8,391 bases of DNA from an uncultured Planctomycetales bacterium. Its GTDB lineage: Bacteria > Planctomycetota > Planctomycetia > Pirellulales > S012-138. Shown piece after piece: positions 1 through 6,094 of this stretch. The notes below the pieces were generated by a model. That model searched no databases. It was not told the DNA's origin and saw nothing but the letters and a program-made list of their open reading frames with translations. Made by a program: the position numbers and the translations under genes. Location of the stretch: contig CALJLD010000072.1 in the NCBI GenBank assembly GCA_937982665.1, positions 1 through 8,391 of the forward strand, in the 5' to 3' direction. How positions within the stretch are numbered: position 1 is the first letter of the stretch; each line of letters opens with the position of its first letter.

Positions 1-2540
1 AAGTCTTCCAGACGCCGCGTACCGTAGCCGCCCCCGCTTGTGTGACCGCCGCCGGCAATCGCCAGGAAGTCAAAGTCCTTGTTGGCTTTGATCAGCGCGT
101 CAACCAGGCGATACGTTGACTCCGGAGGCACGTTGGTGTCCATCTCGCCAACAATCAGCAGCAAGTGGCCAACCAGTTTGCCGGCGTTGTCAATGTTGGA
201 ACTCTCGCCGTAGTGCGGACCAACCGGATATCCCATCCATTGTTCATTCCACGAGGCCTTGTCCATGCGATTGTCATGGCAGCCGCACGCGGAGACGGCC
301 GCCTTGTAGAAGTCACCGTGGAACAGCAACGCGCCTGTCGAGTTCTGGCCACCGGCGGACGTTCCGTAAATGCCGACGTTGTCCGTATCCATGTAGGGAT
401 ACTTTTCAGCCGCGGCTTTGATCCAGGCAATCCGGTCCGGGAATCCGGCGTCTTTGAGATTATGCCAGCAGACGTCATGGAACGCCTTGGAGCGGTTGGC
501 CGTGCCCATGCCATCAATCTGCACAACGATGAAACCGAGGCGATGCAAATTGGCGAAGCGCGTTCCCGGCGAGAATGACTTGGGCACGTGCGAATCGTGC
601 GGGCCTGCGTAGATGTATTCGATGATCGGATAGTTCTTTTCCGGATCAAAGTCAGCAGGGCGATGAATCAGCCCCCAGATGTCCGTCTCGCCGTCGCGAC
701 CTTTGGCGGTGAAGACTTCCGGCGGCTTCCAACCGGTAGCCTCCAATTGCGAAACGTCCGCTTTTTCCAACTCCAGGATAAACGACCCATCATCCACTCG
801 CCGCAGTTCATGAATGGGCGGCGCATCAGCCCGAGAGTAGGAATCGATGAGATAGGTCTTGTCCGGAGAATAGGAAATCGAGTGATCGCCATTGCCATCC
901 GTCAGCGCTGTGAGACCGCTTCCATCAAAGTTCACTCGATAATAGTGAATCAAGTATGGGTCTTGATCCGCCTTCATGCCGCTGGCACGGAACCAGATTT
1001 GCCTGTTCTCTTCGTCCAGTTCATCAATTCCGCGGACAACCCATTCTCCCTGCGTGATTTGATTCTTAAGTTGGCCAGTCTCTGCGTCATAGAGATACAG
1101 GTGCCTCCAGCCGTTCTTTTCCGAGGCGTAAATGATCTCGCCGGAATCATCGAGGTAATTGACGTACGGCCAGCCGCCATGCGCCGTCCAGATGAACGTT
1201 TCGGTCTGTTCATCAATGATATTGCTTGAGTCGCCGGTCGTGGCATCCACACGAATCACCCGAAAACGTTGGTGGCCGCGATCAACCTTTTGATAGGTGA
1301 AGCTTTTTCCGTCTTCGCTCCAGCGCAAACGTGGGCGTCCAAAGTCAACCCGCTCCAACTCCGGCTTGATATGATTGGCGTCTTCAATCTCAAAGAGATT
1401 TAGTTCATATGCGGTAAACTTGTCGCCTGGCAAAGCGTAGTTGCGGCTATGCAGGATTGCGCGGCCGCCTTCAGCTGGCGAAGACTCGACAAAGTGAACC
1501 TGTAGCTGGTCACCGCGTTCGATGCGGAATGCGGCGAGCGTCTTGGAATCGGGCGACCAGGAGAACGAAGCATACGAGTTGCCTTCTTCGCCATCAAAAC
1601 TCAGCTGGACTTCCTCTGCATCGGATTCAGTGGATTCAGCGTCATTCGCGCCATCGTTGCTGTCGTCAGCTCGCTCGGCCGAAACCTTCCGAACAAAGAC
1701 GTTATTCTCGCGCACGAACGCTGACCATTTCCCATCCGGCGAAACCCATGGACGCCCTTGGCCGCCACGGCCTGCACGGCCGCGACCTTGTCGTTGTGGC
1801 GATAACGTTGAGGGTGCTGCGTCCGCTTCTTCCTCAAACACGTCGAATTCATTGCCGGCCAGGACGAGTTGGTTGGCATCCGACGGCACTTCTCCCAGCA
1901 ATCCGTGTGGCCAAGAATTGGCTTCTTCGGCCAAAGGAGCTGCTTCGCCCGTTCCGCCTCGTCCGCCACGACGTCCGCGCCCACGCCGGCCATCACCGTT
2001 GTCCTGCGGCGCATCCCCAATCCGTTTGCACGCATAGTTCTCTAGGCTGCATTCCCAGATGCCACCTTCGGCATGAACGCGGATGAACTTCTCGTCGTCC
2101 GTGAAGACAATTTCATCAAACGGCAGATGATCGCCGTCGAAATCACTCTCCACCCGGTCAGAGAGTGCGGCGGCCAACTTGTCGTGATCGAACGCTGGCT
2201 CCTTGGTCCCGGCTTTCGCGTTGACCAGGATGAACTCCTTCGCGCCGCGAGCGAGATCATTCCGGTACCAAAACTTGGTGTTGCCGGCCAACCAATGGTC
2301 TTCCAAACGCAGCTTATATGCGCCAAATCCACCTCGGCCCCGCCGACCTTGTTGCGGTGCTGGCGATTGGGCAGCTTTGCCCGCGCCAACACTACTTTCT
2401 GAACCAACAACGTCGGCGGAACGCCCAGCCGCCTGGTTTTCTTCAGTCGCAATTCCTGTCTCCGAGAGTGCGGCCAGGATCACAATGCCGCCTAAGACAG
2501 AACTCAACAGGCCCAGCCGAATCATCGCTTTCCTCGACAT
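1..2540 (-). CDS. Exported S9 family serine peptidase, DPP IV-like (3' end cut by window edge)
   Basis: An open frame of 846 codons runs from ATG 2540 off the window edge with no stop. AGAGG lies five bases before the ATG. The N-terminus is a signal peptide: basic start, hydrophobic residues about 9-25, possible cleavage after GIA (about residue 31), so the enzyme is probably periplasmic or secreted. A DPP IV-type beta-propeller region follows (about 240-610, with the pattern FVRENNVFV), then the alpha/beta-hydrolase domain. The catalytic triad is Ser728 (GTSAGG), Asp801 and His833; the oxyanion Tyr644 lies in a YAGP motif. These spacings closely match human DPP IV (547/630/708/740). Unusual parts are Arg/Gly-rich tracts at 65-73, 184-198 and 252-263, and an acidic stretch at 289-310. 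The S1-pocket residues differ from DPP IV, so proline specificity is uncertain. Only about 10-20 C-terminal residues should be missing. It lies downstream of the DapA-like gene on the same strand, 111 bases away, and may share its transcript. Confidence 0.9.
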   Translation of the reverse strand, partial: MSRKAMIRLGLLSSVLGGIVILAALSETGIATEENQAAGRSADVVGSESSVGAGKAAQSPAPQQGRRGRGGFGAYKLRLEDHWLAGNTKFWYRNDLARGAKEFILVNAKAGTKEPAFDHDKLAAALSDRVESDFDGDHLPFDEIVFTDDEKFIRVHAEGGIWECSLENYACKRIGDAPQDNGDGRRGRGRRGGRGGTGEAAPLAEEANSWPHGLLGEVPSDANQLVLAGNEFDVFEEEADAAPSTLSPQRQGRGRAGRGGQGRPWVSPDGKWSAFVRENNVFVRKVSAERADDSNDGANDAESTESDAEEVQLSFDGEEGNSYASFSWSPDSKTLAAFRIERGDQLQVHFVESSPAEGGRAILHSRNYALPGDKFTAYELNLFEIEDANHIKPELERVDFGRPRLRWSEDGKSFTYQKVDRGHQRFRVIRVDATTGDSSNIIDEQTETFIWTAHGGWPYVNYLDDSGEIIYASEKNGWRHLYLYDAETGQLKNQITQGEWVVRGIDELDEENRQIWFRASGMKADQDPYLIHYYRVNFDGSGLTALTDGNGDHSISYSPDKTYLIDSYSRADAPPIHELRRVDDGSFILELEKADVSQLEATGWKPPEVFTAKGRDGETDIWGLIHRPADFDPEKNYPIIEYIYAGPHDSHVPKSFSPGTRFANLHRLGFIVVQIDGMGTANRSKAFHDVCWHNLKDAGFPDRIAWIKAAAEKYPYMDTDNVGIYGTSAGGQNSTGALLFHGDFYKAAVSACGCHDNRMDKASWNEQWMGYPVGPHYGESSNIDNAGKLVGHLLLIVGEMDTNVPPESTYRLVDALIKANKDFDFLAIAGGGHTSGGGYGTRRLED

Positions 2541-2572
2541 GGTTTCCTCTGTGGATTTGGGTTCACGTGGAA

Positions 2573-2600
2573 CATTCGCCGGAGGGCGGCGCGGCGAATG
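2573..2600 (-). other. Stable hairpin between the lyase and peptidase genes
   Basis: A perfect 9-bp inverted repeat (CATTCGCCG and its complement CGGCGAATG) encloses a 10-base GC-rich loop. It lies in the 111-base gap between the DapA-like stop and the peptidase start, about 30 bases before the ribosome binding site. On the minus strand the stem is followed by TTCC rather than a run of T. It could therefore be a weak terminator, an RNA stability element or a processing site that uncouples the two genes; the sequence alone does not decide. Confidence 0.45.
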
Positions 2601-2651
2601 AGTTGTGTTCAAGAGTTAGAAATGTGCAGCAAACGCTTGAGCGTCTCGCAT

Positions 2652-3566
2652 TTAACTTTGCGCCAGTTCCGGAAGCGCAGGCCGTGTCGCTAAGGCATCG
2701 CGAATGATCTTGGTGACGCGTTCGCGCTCTTCGCCAATCAACGGCAACCGCGGCGCGCGAGTCAGTTCCGATCCCAGCCCGCATTCAGCGACGGCCAACT
2801 TGATGTACTGAACCAACTTGACGTCAGTATCCAAATGCAAAAGCGGCGTGTACCACCGGTAGATCGCCAGCGCTTCTTCCCACTGACCGCTGGTGGCCAA
2901 GTGCCACAGCGCGGCGTTCTCAGCCGGGAAGGCGTTGACCAACCCAGAGACCCAACCAACCGCGCCCAGCAACACGCTCTCCAGCGCAAGGTCATCAACA
3001 CCGCAGAAGATGTCATATCGATCGCCGCAGGCGTTCTTGATATCCGTCACGCGACGAACATTCTCGGACGATTCCTTGATGACCGCCAGCTTGGGTTCAT
3101 CGGCCAGGTCTTGGAACATCTCCGGTGTGATGTCCACGCCGTACGAGACCGGGTTGTTGTAGACCATGATCGGCAGATCACTGGCGGCGGCCACTTGCCG
3201 AAAGTGAGCCACGGTCTCGCGTGGGTCCGACTTGTAAACCATCGCCGGCAAAACCATCAAACCATCAACGCCGGCGCTCTGTGCATCAGCGGAAAATCGG
3301 CAAGCGAGCTTCGTCGTGTATTCCGCCACACCGGAAAGCACGGGAATCCGCCCCGCGACATGTTCAACAGTCGCCCGCAACACTTCCTGCTTCTCGCCAT
3401 ATTCCAGCGAGCAGTTCTCGCCGACGGTACCGAGCATGATCACGCCATGAATTCCGGCATCGATCATGGCATCGATGTGCTTCAACGTGGAATCCAAATC
3501 CAAAGACTGGTCCTGATGGAAGTGAGTCACGGCGGCGGGGAACACGCCTTGCCAGTTGACTTTCAT
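2652..3566 (-). CDS. DapA/NAL superfamily Schiff-base lyase, probable 1-pyrroline-4-hydroxy-2-carboxylate deaminase type
   Basis: A 304-residue TIM-barrel enzyme of normal family length. The Schiff-base lysine is Lys164 (VIKES) and the conserved tyrosine is Tyr136 (VYNNP); their spacing of 28 equals Tyr133/Lys161 in E. coli DapA. The pyruvate-binding loop reads GTVGE (46-50), with Val in place of the second Thr. The arginine that binds aspartate semialdehyde in true dihydrodipicolinate synthase (YNVPSRTG) is a serine here (YNNPVSYG), which argues against lysine synthesis. The C-terminal part (KLVQYIKLA, then RAPRLPLIGEE) resembles family members I recall from hydroxyproline catabolic clusters. 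A 2-keto-3-deoxy sugar-acid dehydratase or aldolase is the main alternative. The frame stays open up to 3842, but ATG 3566 gives the family N-terminus (MKVNWQGVFPA) and has AAGG eight bases upstream. Farther starts would pass through the divergent promoter. The enzyme is probably cytoplasmic. Confidence 0.85.
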   Translation of the reverse strand: MKVNWQGVFPAAVTHFHQDQSLDLDSTLKHIDAMIDAGIHGVIMLGTVGENCSLEYGEKQEVLRATVEHVAGRIPVLSGVAEYTTKLACRFSADAQSAGVDGLMVLPAMVYKSDPRETVAHFRQVAAASDLPIMVYNNPVSYGVDITPEMFQDLADEPKLAVIKESSENVRRVTDIKNACGDRYDIFCGVDDLALESVLLGAVGWVSGLVNAFPAENAALWHLATSGQWEEALAIYRWYTPLLHLDTDVKLVQYIKLAVAECGLGSELTRAPRLPLIGEERERVTKIIRDALATRPALPELAQS

Positions 3567-3684
3567 AGTCAAAGCCTTGTGGTGAGAAGTATGTGTGGCG
3601 AGTTGCTTGCGTATGGTGAAGCTTCGCGAACAAAGCAGATCAGCGCGCGAAAGCGCACTCTTTGAGCGCACAAGAATGCCGCCC

Positions 3685-3712
3685 ATTATTTTGACATTGT
3701 GCGCAATGTCAA
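3685..3712 (-). promoter_or_regulatory. Sigma-70-type promoter for the DapA-like gene
   Basis: Read on the minus strand, the other arm of the palindrome gives TTGACA (3712-3707). After 16 bases comes AATAAT (3690-3685), five of six matches to the -10 consensus. Transcription would start near 3678, leaving a leader of about 110 bases before ATG 3566. This promoter fully overlaps the plus-strand one, so two polymerases could not occupy both at once. Confidence 0.6.
3691..3712. promoter_or_regulatory. Perfect inverted repeat, probable operator of the GntR-type regulator
   Basis: The arms TTGACATTG and CAATGTCAA are exact reverse complements, nine bases each, separated by TGCG. The site lies between two divergent genes, one of which encodes a GntR/FCD repressor-type protein. 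FadR-subfamily regulators commonly bind short palindromes in their own divergent promoter regions. Each arm contains a complete TTGACA -35 hexamer, one for each direction, so a dimer bound here would block both promoters. I did not find a second copy of the same arm sequence in front of the aldehyde dehydrogenase. Confidence 0.7.
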
Positions 3713-3719
3713 TTATATT
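3691..3719 (+). promoter_or_regulatory. Sigma-70-type promoter for the regulator gene
   Basis: A perfect -35 hexamer TTGACA (3691-3696) is followed, after exactly 17 bases, by TATATT (3714-3719), five of six matches to the -10 consensus. Transcription would begin near 3726, about 34 bases before the chosen start codon ATG 3760. The in-frame ATGs at 3595 and 3706 would lie upstream of this start point, which supports the shorter protein. The possible read-through into the outer-membrane and dehydrogenase genes is not tested by sequence. Confidence 0.65.
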
Positions 3720-3759
3720 CCGAAGCTTTCTTGCCCGCCCGTCGCCAAAGCCGCGTCGC

Positions 3760-4719
3760 ATGACGATCACCGAATACATCAAGGCTGACCTCAAGACGCG
3801 AATCGCCGCTGGCGAACCATTGCCCAACAAGCTCACGCTCACCGCCCTCTCCGAGCACTATGCCGTGAGTCACACGCCGGTCCGCCAGGCGGTCCGCGAC
3901 CTGATTGCCGAAAAATACTTGGAGAAGCGTCCTAACGGCCGGCTGGCACAGGTATCCGGAAAACGCGTTTCCGGAAGACGTGAAGCAGTTCCAAACGGCA
4001 CTGGTAAGAGCAAGAAGAACACTCGCAAAGCTGGGCCGAGCAGCCCAACAAGTCCCGCAATCGCAACATTCCCGGAAACCAACCGCGGCCAGGCCGCGAC
4101 CGACGAGGCCATCACAGCGGATGTGATACGCCGCAGCTTGCTTGGTGAGACGGGCTTTTTGCGGGAAGAGGCCGCCTGCGAGGAGTTCGACGTCGGTCGG
4201 AGCGTCATCCGCCGTGTGTTCAGCACGCTCGCAGGCCGTGGTTTGATCGAACACGTGCCGCGTCGCGGCTGGCGAATCCGCGCTTATCAGGAAGCTGACA
4301 TGCTGCAGTACCTGGACGTGCGTGAGTCCCTGGAACTCAAAGCTCTTGATCTCGCCTGGGACAAACTGGAGCTAGCGCGGATTGAGTTGTTCCTCTCCGG
4401 CAATTCGCGCGAAGCGGCCAAGCGGCAGCAGATCGACAATCGCCTGCATCAGTATTGGATCGAACAGTGCGGCAACCGCTACATCGTGGACTTCTTTGCG
4501 CGGCACGGTGGCTACTTCAGCGCGCTGTTTGATCAAGCCGCGATGACCGATATCGTGATTCGCGAAGCGGCCGCTGAACACAGAAGCATTCTCAAAGCTA
4601 TTTCGAATCGGGACAGGCGGAAAGCTAAGAAACGGTTGGCTCAACACATCCGTGGCCAACGCCCGAAGGTGAGCCAAATGTATGAGTCGCTAAAAGCCAC
4701 AGGCGAACCGGGCAACTAA
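3760..4719 (+). CDS. GntR family transcriptional regulator with tandem winged-helix domains and an FCD sensor domain
   Basis: A 319-residue protein with three parts. Residues about 1-62 form a GntR-type winged helix (LSEHYAVSHTPVRQAVRDL). Residues about 63-115 are a basic, Ser/Pro/Gly-rich linker. Residues about 116-175 form a second GntR-like winged helix (EEFDVGRSVIRRVFSTLAGRG, then PRRGWRIR). Residues about 180-310 are an all-helical FCD ligand domain, with the expected metal-binding set Asp226, His230, His274 and His296. FCD regulators usually have one DNA-binding domain, so the doubled arrangement is unusual. The frame is open from 3595, but the first 55 codons overlap the promoter and palindrome and match no domain, so ATG 3760 is preferred; it lacks a clear Shine-Dalgarno site. 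The protein probably represses itself and the divergent lyase gene, with a pathway intermediate as effector (inference). Confidence 0.88.
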   Translation: MTITEYIKADLKTRIAAGEPLPNKLTLTALSEHYAVSHTPVRQAVRDLIAEKYLEKRPNGRLAQVSGKRVSGRREAVPNGTGKSKKNTRKAGPSSPTSPAIATFPETNRGQAATDEAITADVIRRSLLGETGFLREEAACEEFDVGRSVIRRVFSTLAGRGLIEHVPRRGWRIRAYQEADMLQYLDVRESLELKALDLAWDKLELARIELFLSGNSREAAKRQQIDNRLHQYWIEQCGNRYIVDFFARHGGYFSALFDQAAMTDIVIREAAAEHRSILKAISNRDRRKAKKRLAQHIRGQRPKVSQMYESLKATGEPGN

Positions 4720-4761
4720 CGAAACAGCTTCAGCAAATCCTGCTTCATCCGCACAGCCCCT

Positions 4762-4831
4762 CTAACCGATACATCTTAGCGGGCTGCTATGTTGTGGCCG
4801 TGACTGCCAGCTAGCAGTACCACTAACCGAT
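4762..4831 (+). repeat. Nine-base direct repeat and small hairpin upstream of the outer-membrane gene
   Basis: CTAACCGAT occurs at 4762-4770 and again at 4823-4831, 61 bases apart start to start, within the 128-base gap before the outer-membrane protein gene. Between them is a small inverted repeat, ACTGC at 4803-4807 and GCAGT at 4814-4818. These may be regulator sites or chance; no convincing -35/-10 pair is visible in the gap. Confidence 0.3.
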
Positions 4832-4847
4832 CAAGGGGGATGGAGCC

Positions 4848-5951
4848 ATGCGCGTCTACAGGATCGTAACCACATTTCTGCTTGTCGCATGCGCTTGTGC
4901 TTTTCCAGTTGTCACTACCGCGCAAGCTCAAGATGACTTTGGGCTCCAGCAGCGTTTGCTTGAGTTGGAAGCCCAAGTTGCATCGTTGCGCAGCGATGCT
5001 GCCATATCTGAGATTCCAGTCCACGTGCGCGAATACGGCTCGCTTGAAACGTATGGGGCTAATTGCTCCTGCTGCCCAACAACTACATGTTCAACCGGCA
5101 GGCTCTATGGCGGCGCCGCGGCAGTCTTCGCAAAGCCGCATTTCAAAGAAGCGTTTAAGGTTTCCGCCACAAACCTCGGTAGCGGCGAACTCGACCTGAT
5201 TCCCTTTTCGTACGATTACAGCGCAACGCCGCGCGTCTGGTTGGGATATCAAACGCCTTCCGGGCTGGGCGTGCGCGCTGACTATTGGCAGTTCGATGCC
5301 GATGGAGACCAGATAGTCGTTCAAGCTGACGGGCAATTCGTCTACGGATCACACGCCGTCACGATCATCTTTCCGGCGACCATTCTGGCCAGCATGCCGG
5401 GAGAGACGCTGGTAGCGCAAGACGGGCTGCGGACCGACATCGTCAATTTGCTGGCCACAGGGCAAATGCAGTTTGGCAAAGTAAGCATCAATGGCGGAGC
5501 GGGGCTCCGATACGGTCGCCTGGAGCAGACAATTTCAACGTCCGTTGTCGGCGGAGGGATGCCGAGAGCGTTGAACTGGGTTCGAACTTACGAAGGCGTT
5601 GGCCCCGCAGTCGGCGTTGACTTCCGTCGACCAATCGGCTGCACCGGATTCGCCGCAGTGGCGCGCGGTGGCGGAGCACTTTTGTTCGGTTCGAAAAATC
5701 TCAGCCGTGTAGCATTGGGCGACGTTGGTATGCCGCCGGCAGCGCCTTTCCTACGACTTAATGACGCGGACGAAGTCGTTGGGATTGGAGAACTTAGCTT
5801 TGGCTTGGAATGGACGCGGATTCTCGCGAACGGATCTCAACTCGCCGTGCAGGGCCAATATGAGGGTCAGCTTTGGGCCGAAGCTGGCTCGCCCACGCTG
5901 GGTTTCCTGGGGTTTGAAGGTTTTGGCGTTTTCGCCGAACTCCGCAGATAG
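4848..5951 (+). CDS. Outer-membrane beta-barrel protein, Lpg1974-like pore-forming family
   Basis: A 367-residue exported protein. It begins with a signal peptide (residues 1-27, likely cut at AQA before QDD). Residues 33-47 form a short coiled coil with Leu/Val at 33, 37, 40, 44 and 47, a regular heptad pattern. A Cys-rich stretch follows (CSCCPTTTC, 73-81). The remainder alternates aromatic and Gly-rich strands, such as GLGVRADYWQFD, GGAGLRYGRLEQ and LGFEGFGVFAEL at the C-terminus, as expected for a beta-barrel. The overall look fits the Lpg1974-like barrels common in planctomycetes; this is recognition by style, not a search. A lipobox-like LVAC at 12-15 makes a lipoprotein possible. AAGGGGG lies eight bases before the ATG. 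It is flanked by the regulator (128-base gap) and the dehydrogenase (143-base gap) on the same strand, suggesting but not proving an uptake role for the pathway. Confidence 0.72.
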   Translation: MRVYRIVTTFLLVACACAFPVVTTAQAQDDFGLQQRLLELEAQVASLRSDAAISEIPVHVREYGSLETYGANCSCCPTTTCSTGRLYGGAAAVFAKPHFKEAFKVSATNLGSGELDLIPFSYDYSATPRVWLGYQTPSGLGVRADYWQFDADGDQIVVQADGQFVYGSHAVTIIFPATILASMPGETLVAQDGLRTDIVNLLATGQMQFGKVSINGGAGLRYGRLEQTISTSVVGGGMPRALNWVRTYEGVGPAVGVDFRRPIGCTGFAAVARGGGALLFGSKNLSRVALGDVGMPPAAPFLRLNDADEVVGIGELSFGLEWTRILANGSQLAVQGQYEGQLWAEAGSPTLGFLGFEGFGVFAELRR

Positions 5952-5988
5952 TCAACGAAAACTTCATGTGGGTATCTTTGCTGAGGAG

Positions 5989-6012
5989 TTGCGCAGCCGG
6001 TAGCGGGCGCAA
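5989..6012 (+). terminator. Possible weak hairpin terminator after the outer-membrane gene
   Basis: TTGCGC (5989-5994) and GCGCAA (6007-6012) form a six-base stem around a 12-base loop, about 40 bases after the outer-membrane stop codon. No T-run follows, so intrinsic termination is doubtful. In the rest of the 143-base gap I see only a poor promoter match (TTGTCA, 19-base spacer, CATAAC) before the dehydrogenase. Confidence 0.25.
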
Positions 6013-6094
6013 GGACAATGGCATAGGCTGAGCGGCGCAATTTGTTGTCACCCGCATCCGTCAAATCGCCATAACGCTTTTCTCGGCTCGACTC

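Noticed and set aside
588..1229. Plus-strand open frame of 213 codons, and other frames in 1-2540
   Set aside because: These are antisense or out-of-frame shadows of the single S9 peptidase frame, which is uninterrupted from 2540 to the window edge.
2633..2644. ACGCT-TG-AGCGT inverted repeat after the DapA-like stop as a terminator
   Set aside because: The loop is too tight for the full stem and there is no T-run. It is too short to claim.
2835..3665. Plus-strand open frame of 276 codons
   Set aside because: It is antisense to the DapA-like gene, which has all family motifs. The product has no recognisable domain.
3595..3759. Longer N-terminus of the regulator from ATG 3595 or 3706
   Set aside because: These codons overlap the operator and lie upstream of the predicted transcription start. 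The extra residues match no domain.
3567..3842. Longer N-terminus of the DapA-like protein
   Set aside because: The family N-terminus begins at ATG 3566. The extension would run through the promoter and into the divergent regulator gene.
6045..6075. Promoter for the aldehyde dehydrogenase (TTGTCA, CATAAC)
   Set aside because: The spacer is 19 bases and the matches are partial. It is not distinguishable from chance.
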